64,000 nucleotides of DNA from JAGVPT01 sp963717445 (GTDB lineage Bacteria > Bacteroidota > Ignavibacteria > UBA10030 > UBA8401), in NCBI GenBank assembly GCA_963717445.1, contig OY970334.1, positions 2,914,001 to 2,978,000 on the forward strand. Reading direction: 5' to 3'. Below, piece after piece: positions 34,873 through 43,231 of the stretch. The notes beneath the pieces are model-generated. The model was given only the letters and a program-made list of their open reading frames with translations, was not told where the DNA came from and did not search any database. A program made the translations under genes and the position numbers. Within the stretch, counting starts at the first letter, position 1. Every line of letters starts with the position of its first letter.

Positions 34873-35448
34873 ATGAATCTTCCAAAAGAAGAATTGCTGC
34901 AAATTTTCAAACAAACAGATGCGCTTCTTGAAGGTCATTTCCTGCTCACGTCCGGGTTGCACAGCTCCCAATACTTTCAATGCGCGAAAGTGCTTCAGTA
35001 TCCTAAATATTTGCACCTTCTTGCCGGAGAGATTGCAAAGCATTTTGAGTATAGTGAAATTGAGCTGGTGATCTCGCCGGCGATCGGCGGAATTGTCGTG
35101 GGAACCGAAGTGGGCAGAATGTTGGAAGCTCGGACCATTTTCGCCGAACGGGAAAATGGCGCCATGAATTTGCGTCGCAGGTTCGACATTAAAAAAGGGG
35201 AACGGGTCTTAGTGGTCGAGGACGTCGTAACGACGGGCGGCTCTGTCAATGATATTATCCATATCGTCGAGAAGGCAGGGGCTACGCTCGCGGGGGTCGG
35301 CTACATTGTCGACCGGAGCAACGGTAAAACTACATTCAGCACAAAAAAATTCTCTGTCCTTCAAATGGACGTCGTGACCTACACTGCTGATTCGTGCCCG
35401 CTCTGCAGGGAAGGAAGCCCGGCGGTGAAACCGGGAAGCAGGAAATAG
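34873..35448 (+). CDS. pyrE: orotate phosphoribosyltransferase
   Basis: 191 aa. TSGLHSSQYFQCAKVLQYP is the conserved entry, VISPAIGGIVVGTEVGR the diphosphate loop, TIFAERENGAMNLRR the catalytic flexible loop, and RVLVVEDVVTTGGSV the PRPP-binding motif. It makes orotidine monophosphate from orotate and PRPP in pyrimidine synthesis. It starts a plus-strand run of closely spaced genes (mechanosensitive channel, NUDIX hydrolase, zinc-ribbon protein). No other pyr gene is present. The extra C-terminal CPLCREGSPAVKPGSRK tail, with two cysteines, is common in this subgroup. Confidence 0.93.
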   Translation: MNLPKEELLQIFKQTDALLEGHFLLTSGLHSSQYFQCAKVLQYPKYLHLLAGEIAKHFEYSEIELVISPAIGGIVVGTEVGRMLEARTIFAERENGAMNLRRRFDIKKGERVLVVEDVVTTGGSVNDIIHIVEKAGATLAGVGYIVDRSNGKTTFSTKKFSVLQMDVVTYTADSCPLCREGSPAVKPGSRK

Positions 35449-35464
35449 CCTGCAGGATTTTCCA

Positions 35465-36583
35465 ATGAAATCACTTCTCGTTGTCATCAGCGATTCGCTC
35501 TTAAAGAAAGCCGAAGCAATGCTCGGGACCGGGCTCTTGTTCCACGCCGTCGCCGGTTTTGTATTGTTTCTCGTCGTGCTTGTTGTCGGCAAAGCAGTGA
35601 AATTTTTCCTGGATATTGCCGGACGAAAAATTTTATCGCGCACGGAGACCGATCTTGATGGTCAAATTTTAGAGATCGTTCTCGAGCGTGTGATGGCTAT
35701 TAGCGCCATCTCGGGAATGTATTTAGGCCTTCGTGAACTCAGCGAGGGTCTGACACCCGCTAACACTTCATTCTTCAAATTCCTGGAGTATTCGGACGCT
35801 GCTCTCTACCTGCTGATGGCGTTTGTGCTGACGGCATTGGGGATCAAAATTGCCGATACGCTGATCAGGCATGCCCTTCATTCCGTTGCCGAAAAGGAAT
35901 CGTCGAATTTCGACCGGGCGTTTGCACCGCTCGTCAATCGCTTTGTCAATATCCTCGTTGCCGTCATCGCGGTGATCGTTGTGCTCGATCATTTTGGGCA
36001 GAACATTTCGAGTCTGCTGGCGCTGCTCAGTGTCGGTTCTCTTGCCATCGGCCTGGCAGCTCAGGAAACGATTTCGAATATGATTTCGGGGTTTGTCATC
36101 ATGCTTGACCGTCCGTTCCGTATCGGGGACCGGGTGAAGATTCCTACCGGGGAAGAGGGAGATGTGTTTGAGATCGGACTTCGGAGCACAAAGATCTTAG
36201 ATTCAGACAATAACTTGATCGTCGTTCCGAACAGCGAGCTCATCAAAACGCGACTCGTGAATTATTCCTTTCCTGTTCCTGCCGTGCGTGTGGTTGTCGA
36301 AGTGAACGTTGCATATGGTTCGGATGTTGCCAAGGTTAAAAAAATTCTGCTGGATCTCGCCCTTGCCCATCCCGATGTTCTGAAGACGCCGACTCCCGAA
36401 GTCAATCTTATGAAGCTCGAGGAGGCAGGCCTTCGATTCAAACTTTTTTGCCGCGTCGCAGCGTTCAATCAACAGTTTCCGACTGGAGAAAAGCTTCGCG
36501 TTCAAGCGTACGAAGCGCTCATGAAAGCGAAGGTTGCGTTTGCCATTCCCCAACGGATAGTCCAAACGAGAGGAAGAGAATGA
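35465..36583 (+). CDS. small-conductance mechanosensitive channel family protein (MscS-like)
   Basis: 372 aa. Membrane helices lie near residues 27-45, 70-88, 100-122 and 155-200. The pore-lining TM3 is followed by SVGSLAIGLAAQETISNMISGF, and LDRPFRIGDRVKIP is the classic start of the MscS beta domain. The cytoplasmic alpha/beta part continues to the end. Such channels release osmolytes during hypo-osmotic shock. The stop overlaps the next start (ATGA). It is unrelated in function to its neighbours. Confidence 0.9.
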   Translation: MKSLLVVISDSLLKKAEAMLGTGLLFHAVAGFVLFLVVLVVGKAVKFFLDIAGRKILSRTETDLDGQILEIVLERVMAISAISGMYLGLRELSEGLTPANTSFFKFLEYSDAALYLLMAFVLTALGIKIADTLIRHALHSVAEKESSNFDRAFAPLVNRFVNILVAVIAVIVVLDHFGQNISSLLALLSVGSLAIGLAAQETISNMISGFVIMLDRPFRIGDRVKIPTGEEGDVFEIGLRSTKILDSDNNLIVVPNSELIKTRLVNYSFPVPAVRVVVEVNVAYGSDVAKVKKILLDLALAHPDVLKTPTPEVNLMKLEEAGLRFKLFCRVAAFNQQFPTGEKLRVQAYEALMKAKVAFAIPQRIVQTRGRE

Positions 36584-37131
36584 CGATGGATTTTCAACTT
36601 CTTCGCAGAGAAAAAGTATACGTCGGAAAGATTGTTAACCTTATTGTTGACCACGTGAAATATCGTTCGGGCAACGAAACGGTCAGGGAGATTATCGAGC
36701 ATCCTGGCGGAGGCGTCGTTCTTGCCGTATTCGAGAACGGCGACATTCTGTTGGTGAAACAGTACCGTTATCCGATTGGGGCGGATGTCATCGAATTGCC
36801 GGCGGGTAAACTCGATAACAAAGAAGACCCGCAGCATTGCGCCGAACGCGAGCTCCGGGAAGAAACAGGGTATGTCGCGCAACAATGGACGAAGCTGACG
36901 ACAATAATGACCACCCCCGGATTTTGCAATGAACGGCTCCATATTTACATGGCACAGGGGCTTTCTTTGTCGCCGAAGGGACAATCATTGGAAGAGGGAG
37001 AGCAAACCATTAAACTTCTCCGCGTGCCGCTCGTCGAAGCTGTTGCGATGGTCGAGCGGGGAGAGATTGTGGATGGAAAATCGATAGCAGGAATTTTCCT
37101 CGGCGAACGCTTAATTCATGCGACGCGATGA
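36580..37131 (+). CDS. NUDIX hydrolase, ADP-ribose pyrophosphatase type
   Basis: 183 aa. The NUDIX box runs through PAGKLDNKEDPQHCAERE and continues LREETGY, with GG-containing EHPGGGVVLAVFE and a C-terminal Glu-rich helix. This matches NudF/ADPRase-type enzymes that cleave ADP-ribose to AMP and ribose 5-phosphate. The start at 36580 overlaps the channel gene by 4 bp and has AGAGGAAG just upstream. A longer open frame beginning 132 bp earlier overlaps the channel gene and is rejected. It in turn overlaps the next small gene by 4 bp. Confidence 0.9.
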   Translation: MTMDFQLLRREKVYVGKIVNLIVDHVKYRSGNETVREIIEHPGGGVVLAVFENGDILLVKQYRYPIGADVIELPAGKLDNKEDPQHCAERELREETGYVAQQWTKLTTIMTTPGFCNERLHIYMAQGLSLSPKGQSLEEGEQTIKLLRVPLVEAVAMVERGEIVDGKSIAGIFLGERLIHATR

Positions 37132-37325
37132 CAACGGAAAATGATTCGTCTCACGAAACGTATCCAGAAAGCCGGGCCTATCGAGTCGACCTGAAGCGTT
37201 GTATTGTGAATTCGTGCGATGGAGAGCTGGCAGAAATTGCTTACTATGAAAGAAATAATTGGGTTACGGTAGAGCTGCAGTGCAACCGCTGCAAGCGTAA
37301 ATTTACGGTGAAAGTAGAAATGTGA
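37128..37325 (+). CDS. small zinc-ribbon-like protein
   Basis: 65 aa with four well-placed cysteines: RCIVNSC in the middle and CNRC near the end, followed by KRKFTVKVEM. The pattern suggests a zinc knuckle. It overlaps the NUDIX gene by 4 bp (ATGA), which supports its being real and translated. Function is unknown; no family was recognised. Confidence 0.65.
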   Translation: MTTENDSSHETYPESRAYRVDLKRCIVNSCDGELAEIAYYERNNWVTVELQCNRCKRKFTVKVEM

Positions 37326-37329
37326 GGGA

Positions 37330-37400
37330 GCAGAAGACAGAATACAGAAGACAGTAAACAAAAAGATTTTTAAAACTGAATTCTGTATTCTGTCTCCTGC
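37330..37400. repeat. palindromic repeat of the AGACAGAATACAGAA type
   Basis: Perfect 15-bp arms AGACAGAATACAGAA (37335-37349) and TTCTGTATTCTGTCT (37381-37395) inside outer GCAG/CTGC. It has a 31-nt loop and no U-tract, so it is more likely a dispersed repeat than a terminator. It fills the gap before the HAD gene. Confidence 0.7.
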
Positions 37401-37431
37401 ATTCTTGCCATAATCAATCCGACAAACCACC

Positions 37432-38070
37432 ATGATTAAAAACATTGTTTTCGATGTTGACGGAACGCTTCTCGACTCCAAACGCGACATTGCGGGGGCA
37501 CAGTTATGGGTTCTGCAGCAGCTTGGCGTTGAGAATTATACGGAAGAAGATTTATATCCCCATATCGGCAAAACACTGCAGGAAACGTTTACGTTATTAC
37601 TGCCGGACCGTCTCCATCCAAAAATTCCGGAAGCCGCAATAATGTACCGGGATTATTACCGGCCGCGCGCCCTCGAAAACACTAAGTTGTTTCCCGGCGT
37701 CAAAGAGACAATCGAAATCCTCCACATCAAAAAAATCAACCTTGCGACAGCGACAATTAAGTCGAGTGAGACGACAAAAAAGATACTGACATATTTTGGC
37801 ATCGCCGAATATTTTTCCCAGTTGCAGGGAACAGACGGTATGCCTCATAAACCGAATCCATCTATTCTCAATAAAATATTGAAAGAGCAAAGGTGGATGA
37901 ATGAAGAAACTCTCATGATCGGGGACACCGACAGGGATATTCTCACCGGGAAAAATGCCGGGATTGCTACATGCGGAGTGACATATGGAACCTGCACGCG
38001 CGAGCAGATCAACGACGCTCAACCGCAATGGATTATCGACAGCTTTCCCCAGATTCTTACTCTTCTATAA
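37432..38070 (+). CDS. HAD-family hydrolase (phosphoglycolate phosphatase-like)
   Basis: 212 aa, HAD subfamily with an alpha-helical cap. NIVFDVDGTLLDSKRD holds the catalytic Asp pair, LATATIKSSETTKK the Thr motif, PHKPNPSIL the Lys, and MIGDTDRDILTGKNAG the distal acidic motif. These features fit Gph/PpaX-type phosphatases acting on small phosphate esters or pyrophosphate. It is 4 bp from the thymidine phosphorylase gene, so it may dephosphorylate nucleotides or pentose phosphates in the same salvage route; this is inference. Confidence 0.85.
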   Translation: MIKNIVFDVDGTLLDSKRDIAGAQLWVLQQLGVENYTEEDLYPHIGKTLQETFTLLLPDRLHPKIPEAAIMYRDYYRPRALENTKLFPGVKETIEILHIKKINLATATIKSSETTKKILTYFGIAEYFSQLQGTDGMPHKPNPSILNKILKEQRWMNEETLMIGDTDRDILTGKNAGIATCGVTYGTCTREQINDAQPQWIIDSFPQILTLL

Positions 38071-38074
38071 TAAT

Positions 38075-39406
38075 ATGACTGCTAGTGAACTGATCCGCAA
38101 AAAGCGTGACGGTGTTTCTCTTTCTTTCGATGAATTGCAATTTATCATCACCGGCTTTGTGAAAGGGGAAATTCCCGAATACCAAATGTCGGCTTTTTTG
38201 ATGGCGACCTATTTCCGCGGAATGAGTGGTGAAGAGTCACGCGCGTTTACCCGGTTGATGCTTCATTCCGGCAAGGTTATTGATTTATCGATGATCCCCG
38301 GAGTAAAAGTCGACAAACACTCTACCGGCGGAGTCGGCGACAAAATTTCGCTTCTCCTGGCGCCGATTGTTGCAGCGTGCGGAGTTCCCGTCCCGATGAT
38401 CAGCGGCCGCGGCCTCGGGCACACAGGCGGAACGCTGGATAAGCTCGAATCTATTCCCGGTTTCAATACATCACTCTCGATCGGCGAGTATAAAAAAGCC
38501 ATTGCCGAAGTCGGTGCCGTGATGATCGGTCAAACCAAAGAGATCGCCCCTGCTGACAAGAAAATGTATGCTCTTCGGGACGTGACCGCAACAGTGGAAT
38601 GTATTCCTCTTATCGCCGGAAGCATTATGAGCAAAAAACTTGCGGAAGGGATTGACGCGCTTGTGCTCGATGTGAAGACCGGCCGCGGTGCGTTCATGCC
38701 GACGTATGACCGGGCAGTGGAATTGGCGACGGCGCTCGTCGGGATCGGCAACAGTTTCGGAAAAGAGACGGTCGGGTTCATCACAGATATGAATCAACCG
38801 ATAGGATATAATATCGGGAATTGGCTCGAAGTTGTAGAGTCTGCCGATTGTTTGAAAGGAAAAAATGTTCCCGACATAATGGAGCTAGCGTACATTCTTG
38901 GCGGGACGATGGTGCTGTTGGGAAAGAAGGCAGCGACACTGGCAGAGGGAATCGAGCGATGCAAGGAGGTTGTCCGCAACGGCAAAGGGTATGAAAAATT
39001 TCTTCAACTTGTTAAACGGCAAGGGGGAGATATTTCATACATCGAAAAGCCTGGGAAGTATCTTCGTTCAAAATTCTCACGGGAAGTCGCATCGAGTGAG
39101 AGCGGCTACGTTACGGCCATCGACTCACTGGAACTCGGTTTCGCCGGTATTGCCCTTGGTGCAGGAAGAACAAGAGTCGATGATGTGATCGATCCGAAGG
39201 CAGGCATCATGCTTAAGAAGAAAGTTGGCGACCCGGTGAGTGCAGCGGAAATGCTTGCTGTATTCTACACCGACAAGAAATCCGCAGTCGATCCGGCGGC
39301 GGCGCGTATCGCAACGGCTTTCAGCGTCGGCCGCACAAAGCCAAGTCTTTCTCCGATTATCATCAGCCAGGTGGACAAAAGCGGCGTCAGACCATTTACC
39401 ATCTGA
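38075..39406 (+). CDS. deoA: thymidine/pyrimidine-nucleoside phosphorylase
   Basis: 443 aa, the usual length. The family signature is present: KHSTGGVGDKISLLLAPIVA then SGRGLGHTGGTLDKLESIPG. RKKRDGVSLSFDEL opens the helical domain and TDMNQPIGYNIGNWLEV lies near the middle. The enzyme cleaves thymidine or uridine to base and (deoxy)ribose 1-phosphate. The ATG at 38075 gives the conserved N-terminus MTASELIRKKRDG; an earlier reading from 37985 overlaps the HAD gene. Whether it prefers thymidine (DeoA) or both pyrimidine nucleosides (Pdp) is not readable. Confidence 0.92.
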   Translation: MTASELIRKKRDGVSLSFDELQFIITGFVKGEIPEYQMSAFLMATYFRGMSGEESRAFTRLMLHSGKVIDLSMIPGVKVDKHSTGGVGDKISLLLAPIVAACGVPVPMISGRGLGHTGGTLDKLESIPGFNTSLSIGEYKKAIAEVGAVMIGQTKEIAPADKKMYALRDVTATVECIPLIAGSIMSKKLAEGIDALVLDVKTGRGAFMPTYDRAVELATALVGIGNSFGKETVGFITDMNQPIGYNIGNWLEVVESADCLKGKNVPDIMELAYILGGTMVLLGKKAATLAEGIERCKEVVRNGKGYEKFLQLVKRQGGDISYIEKPGKYLRSKFSREVASSESGYVTAIDSLELGFAGIALGAGRTRVDDVIDPKAGIMLKKKVGDPVSAAEMLAVFYTDKKSAVDPAAARIATAFSVGRTKPSLSPIIISQVDKSGVRPFTI

Positions 39407-39471
39407 CACCGACCCTGTGTTTATTGATATTGACGAAATGAATTTTCAAAATTTTCTAGAAGGATAAATCA

Positions 39472-40077
39472 ATGCGCGCAACCACGATTGCCTCGTTCAT
39501 CATCGCCGTTTTCATTTTCGTCCAAACTTCGATTGCCCAGGGGCCCGATGCGATAGTCATCGTCCGCCAATCTACGTTGAACGGCTTTTTTGATGCCATC
39601 GGTCCGGTGAGTGGGAAAGCCCCATACAACGTATTGGGGATGAAGGGAGAATACACGTGGACCGTAAAGAACGCCCATATTGACCTTAAGCCAAACGCGG
39701 CGGATTTTGCCGCCGATGCGAGTGTAAAGGTGGGAATATTTTCGTATGGATCAGTTGCAAACGGCGAGGTGGAGATCAAATATCATCAAGAAACGAACAG
39801 AATATCGGTTAAAGTTCTGAAGGCATCCTTCGAAGTATATACAAAATTTTTCGGCAAGAAAATACATCTCGGTGATGTCGATATTTCAAAATTCTATCGA
39901 CCGGAATTTGAGTTCGCCGGGCCTCAGCCTGTGCAGCCGAGCGTTCTGGTTACGCTCCCGGACAATCAATCCAAAACAGTCTACATTACTCCATTCAATC
40001 AGAATTTGAGGGTGGAACAAGAACAGATTGTCGTCACTTCGAATCTCAAATTTTCCGATCAACCTCCCCCGAAGTAA
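39472..40077 (+). CDS. exported protein of unknown function
   Basis: 201 aa with a Sec signal peptide (IASFIIAVFIFVQTSIAQ, cleavage near residue 23). The mature part is beta-rich: QSTLNGFFDAIGPVSGK, EYTWTVKNAHIDLKPNAADF and VNGEVEIKYHQ-like strands. It suggests a lipid- or hydrophobic-ligand-binding sandwich, but no family was recognised. AGAAGGA lies 7 nt before the ATG. It follows the thymidine phosphorylase gene by 65 bp and precedes a glycosyltransferase gene on the same strand. Confidence 0.7.
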   Translation: MRATTIASFIIAVFIFVQTSIAQGPDAIVIVRQSTLNGFFDAIGPVSGKAPYNVLGMKGEYTWTVKNAHIDLKPNAADFAADASVKVGIFSYGSVANGEVEIKYHQETNRISVKVLKASFEVYTKFFGKKIHLGDVDISKFYRPEFEFAGPQPVQPSVLVTLPDNQSKTVYITPFNQNLRVEQEQIVVTSNLKFSDQPPPK

Positions 40078-40215
40078 CCGTAGATCCAAGCTTTAATTTC
40101 TGCTCAGGCGTTCATTATTGAAGAGTCCGAAACAGGGAAAGAAAAAAATAAATGACGATTCTCGTCAGGACTCCCTGCCTTTTCTTCACACAACGTATCA
40201 TCGAGATAAAAAATA

Positions 40216-41235
40216 ATGACGCTCAGTGCAGTTATCCCGACATACAATCGGTACGAAAGCCTGCTTCGTACTTTACGGTCCCTCGCCTTACAAACAGAAT
40301 TGCCGGACGAGGTCATCATCGTTGATGCAAGTGACCCTGTCGGTGACGAAAACAATTTGACGAACGGTTTTCCTTCCTTACACATAACATATATCCGCTC
40401 CCGGCCATCCGTTTGCGCACAACGCAACACTGGAATAAAAAATGCAGCCGGTTCCTATATTTTTCTTTGCGACGATGACCTTGAGTTTCCGCAAGATTAT
40501 ATTTCGGAAATAAAAGCTTTCATCCGGACCAATCCAGGAGCTAAGGCTGTAACCGGTTCCTGGAACGAGAAAAATAAAGCGGGAGAATGGGGATACGAAT
40601 ACCCTGTGGGATCAATCGGACAATTATACTGGAAGTTCATTTTTCAGCAAGGTATTTGGTGTGATATAAAAAAAATAAAAGCGGGATATTTCAATAGATT
40701 TATTTGCCGTTTTGTCTTCAGGTTTTATTTAAAACGTAAAAATACTTACTCTCTCGCCGGATGGCCGCTGGTCACACCTTTTGAAAACCCCACATTCAAA
40801 ACAGCGTTCTATAGTTTGGGAGCAAGCGTTGTTAGAAGGGACTGGCTTCTTTCAAGTCCGTTCGATGAAGTTCTGGATGCTCATGGCATCGGCGATCATT
40901 ATGGAGTAGCGCTCCATTTTCCTGATTTCCCCGCAATACACGTTTTAACGGACGTCCCGGCGTATCATCATAAAATAGAAACCAATCGATTATCGGAAGC
41001 GGAAAGCTACTATAAAAGAGGATTGGCATTGCATTATTTCATGTGGGAGAGCCAAAGATTTACCTCGATAAACCGTTTATTTTTTATGTGGTCACTGATT
41101 GGGAACTGGATCGCTTTTCTCGTCAGGGGAAATCGGCCGCATTTAGAAGCCGCCAATAAAATATTTTTCACGATCCTGAAAGGAAATAATCCTTACATAA
41201 TAAATTCGGTTAGAAAAACGTTACCAACGTCATGA
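40216..41235 (+). CDS. family 2 glycosyltransferase
   Basis: 339 aa GT-A enzyme. It opens with LSAVIPTYNRYESLLRTL, then VIIVDASDP, CAQRNTGIKNAAG and IFLCDDDLEFPQDY (the Asp-x-Asp-like donor motif). The C-terminal half carries FYSLGASVVRRDWL and ends with an amphipathic segment rather than clear membrane spans. No signal is present. Base composition looks more AT-rich than its neighbours. Unlike the polysaccharide genes at 1-15 kb it stands alone, so acceptor and donor are unknown. Confidence 0.83.
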   Translation: MTLSAVIPTYNRYESLLRTLRSLALQTELPDEVIIVDASDPVGDENNLTNGFPSLHITYIRSRPSVCAQRNTGIKNAAGSYIFLCDDDLEFPQDYISEIKAFIRTNPGAKAVTGSWNEKNKAGEWGYEYPVGSIGQLYWKFIFQQGIWCDIKKIKAGYFNRFICRFVFRFYLKRKNTYSLAGWPLVTPFENPTFKTAFYSLGASVVRRDWLLSSPFDEVLDAHGIGDHYGVALHFPDFPAIHVLTDVPAYHHKIETNRLSEAESYYKRGLALHYFMWESQRFTSINRLFFMWSLIGNWIAFLVRGNRPHLEAANKIFFTILKGNNPYIINSVRKTLPTS

Positions 41236-41330
41236 CTATCACTATATCAACTGACTGGCTATGTGTGCGGTAAGGCAAAAAATGATCCCACTGAAAATGA
41301 GCTTCGGGGAATTTTTGTTCACAATTCAAA

Positions 41331-41362
41331 ATTGCGGATCGCATAAGTTTTTCATATATTTA
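41331..41362 (+). promoter_or_regulatory. Bacteroidota-type promoter candidate upstream of the tRNA region
   Basis: ATTG at 41331-41334, exactly 20 nt, then TATATTTA at 41355-41362 (7 of 8 to TAnnTTTG, counting n). It could drive a transcript through the repeat and tRNA-Met into tilS. Confidence 0.4.
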
Positions 41363-41431
41363 AGTTCAACATCAAATTATCGTGCGGCAACTGGTTTCCC
41401 GTTCAAGGCTTTTCGAAACATCGACAAATGG

Positions 41432-41540
41432 AGACTTCTGAATAATTTTAAAAGTAAGGCTCACGCAAAGACGCAAAGTCGCAAAATGAATCAAAAATCA
41501 AGTTCTTGCGCCTTGGCGAGAGGCGATTTTTCAGATGTCT
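41432..41540. repeat. empty palindromic repeat of the GCGTCTTTGCG family, copy B
   Basis: Starts AGACTTCTGAATAATTTT and ends GATTTTTCAGATGTCT, with inner arms GGCTCACGCAAAGACGCAAAG and CTTGCGCCTTGGCGAGAGG. It is the reverse-oriented relative of the element at 34680-34797. No ORF is inside. Confidence 0.75.
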
Positions 41541-41568
41541 CAAATAGTGAAATTGATCGAATTGAGAG

Positions 41569-41683
41569 AGCAGGGTAGCTCAGTCCCCTTGGGACTTCGC
41601 TGAAGACATTTTCTAAATCTAATACGGCGGGGTAGCTTAGTCCCCTGTGGGACTTCGCTGAAGACATTCTCTAAATCTAATAC
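41569..41683 (+). repeat. two tandem units copying the tRNA-Met 5' end plus leader
   Basis: Units start at 41569 and 41626, and the real tRNA starts at 41684, giving periods of 57 and 58 bp. Each unit begins with a close copy of the tRNA's first 16 bases (GGCGGGGTAGCTyAG) and then runs into a shared leader containing GGGACTTCGCTGAAGAC and CTAAATCTAATAC. Neither unit can fold as a full tRNA. Confidence 0.8.
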
Positions 41684-41757
41684 GGCGGGGTAGCTCAGCT
41701 GGTTAGAGCGTCGGAATCATAATCCGTAGGTCGTGGGTTCGAATCCCTCCCCCGCTA
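41684..41757 (+). tRNA. tRNA-Met (anticodon CAT)
   Basis: 74-nt cloverleaf: acceptor GGCGGGG/CCCCGCT (terminal G-U), D-arm GCTC-AGCTGGTTA-GAGC, anticodon loop ATCATAA giving CAT, T-arm GTGGG-TTCGAAT-CCCTC, discriminator A. CCA is not encoded. The sequence resembles elongator tRNA-Met. Pairs 27-43 and 50-64 are T-T mismatches. tilS, which modifies tRNA-Ile(CAU), lies just downstream, so tRNA-Ile2 should be ruled out. Confidence 0.85.
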
Positions 41758-41842
41758 CTGAAAGTCGCCTTAATTGTGATTGCCCTTTCGATCGGGTGTG
41801 GAAGACGATGGAAAGGTTTTTTATTGGAGTGTTGATGAAGCT

Positions 41843-43231
41843 ATGGCAAAGAAGTCACGATTGCCTGCGCTCTATGAAGGCTTTAAACGTTTTATAGAAT
41901 CGCAGGATCTTCTTCACCGAGGGAACAAGGTATTAGTCGCCGTCAGCGGAGGAATCGATTCCGTCGTTTTGCTCGATTTGTTGGTCACGCTCTCGGTCGA
42001 ATGGAAGTTGCAGCTCGTTATCCTCCACGTCAATCATCAATTACGAGGGGATGAAGCAATTGCTGACGAAAAATTTGTCGAGTCGCTGGCCAAGGGTTAC
42101 CGTCTCCGGCTTTTCACGGCTCGCGTAGAAACAAAAAGGGAAGCGAAGAGGAAAAAAATTTCCATCCAGGAAGCGGCGAGAAACCTCCGGTATGCTTTCT
42201 TCCTCGTAAAGAAGTCTGAATTACATGCGGATGTCATCGCAACGGCGCACAACGCTAACGACAATGCCGAAACGCTGCTGCTGAATTTTATCAGGGGGAC
42301 GGGAATTGACGGCATCGCAGGGATTCCTGTCCAGCGGGACAGTGCGTCGATTATCCGTCCGTTGCTTTTTGCCACGCGGCAGGAGATCGTCGCGTATGCG
42401 CGTGAGAGGGGATTAAAGTTCCGTGAAGACTCTTCGAACCTGAGCGACAAGTACAGCAGAAATTTCCTTCGAAGGCAGGTCATCCCGCTGCTTGAGAAGA
42501 GGGTGAACCCATCGCTCGTCAAATCGCTGTCGAGCTCGTCGGCTATTTTTAAGAGTTGCGCAGAGTATCTCAGAGGACATATTCAAAGCGCATGGTCGTC
42601 AGTGGTATCCGAAAATGACGGGGAGATTCTTTTTCTGAAAAGGGAACTGAGAAGACAGCATCCGTATATGCAACACATGATTGTGCACGATGCATTTCTT
42701 GGAAGGGGCATCGAACCGTCCGCCGAACGAATCGCCGTCGTGCTTTCCCTTCTCGACGCTGAAAAAGGGTCTCGTGTCGATTGTGGAAACGGATGGAGAG
42801 CAGAAAATGATTCGAACCATATTCTTCTCTCCCTGCGAAGTGCAACTCCCGGTTTTTCGTTTGTTTTGATGAAGGAAGGGAAGGTGACGAGCGATTTTTT
42901 CTCGCTTTCTGTAAAGAAATGCAAAAACGTTCCCAATAAGTTGGGGGCTCATTCGTCTACAGAGTATGTTGACGCCGTCAAGGTGAAATTTCCCTTATGC
43001 GTTCGCTCGTGGAAAGAGGGGGATGCGTTTGTCCCGCTCGGGATGAAGCACAGGAAAAAGGTAAGCGATTTATTTATCGATATGAAAATTTCGCGGGCGG
43101 AAAAGAGCAGGATACCGATCCTCGAATCCGACGGAAACATTGTATGGGTCGCGGGCTGCCGAATTGATGAACGGTACAAAATTACTCCAGCATCCACGGA
43201 AGCGTACAAACTTTCGATCAGCAACGCATGA
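41843..43231 (+). CDS. tilS: tRNA(Ile)-lysidine synthase
   Basis: 462 aa from the ATG at 41843. KVLVAVSGGIDSVVLLDLL holds the PP-loop ATP site. HVNHQLRGDEA, ATAHNANDNAETLLLNFIRGTGIDG and REDSSNLSDKYSRNFLR are classic TilS blocks, and the C-terminal domain contains RSWKEGDAFVPLGMKHRKKVSDL. The enzyme attaches lysine to C34 of tRNA-Ile(CAU), switching decoding from AUG to AUA. It stands 85 bp after a CAT-anticodon tRNA gene. It overlaps hpt by 4 bp, and the tilS-hpt-ftsH order is a widely conserved cluster. Confidence 0.93.
   Translation: MAKKSRLPALYEGFKRFIESQDLLHRGNKVLVAVSGGIDSVVLLDLLVTLSVEWKLQLVILHVNHQLRGDEAIADEKFVESLAKGYRLRLFTARVETKREAKRKKISIQEAARNLRYAFFLVKKSELHADVIATAHNANDNAETLLLNFIRGTGIDGIAGIPVQRDSASIIRPLLFATRQEIVAYARERGLKFREDSSNLSDKYSRNFLRRQVIPLLEKRVNPSLVKSLSSSSAIFKSCAEYLRGHIQSAWSSVVSENDGEILFLKRELRRQHPYMQHMIVHDAFLGRGIEPSAERIAVVLSLLDAEKGSRVDCGNGWRAENDSNHILLSLRSATPGFSFVLMKEGKVTSDFFSLSVKKCKNVPNKLGAHSSTEYVDAVKVKFPLCVRSWKEGDAFVPLGMKHRKKVSDLFIDMKISRAEKSRIPILESDGNIVWVAGCRIDERYKITPASTEAYKLSISNA

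Larger units (their letters stand above)
41236..41683. other. gap with promoter, palindromic repeat and tandem tRNA-like units
   Basis: About 450 bp without a protein gene. It contains a promoter-like site (41331-41362), a palindromic repeat (41432-41540) and two tandem units copying the 5' end of the following tRNA (41569-41683). An open frame of 105 codons at 41261 crosses the repeat and has no protein features. Confidence 0.5.

Noticed and set aside
41261..41578. 105-codon open frame upstream of the tRNA
   Set aside because: It runs across a palindromic repeat and into the tandem tRNA-like units, has no ribosome site and no protein-like composition.
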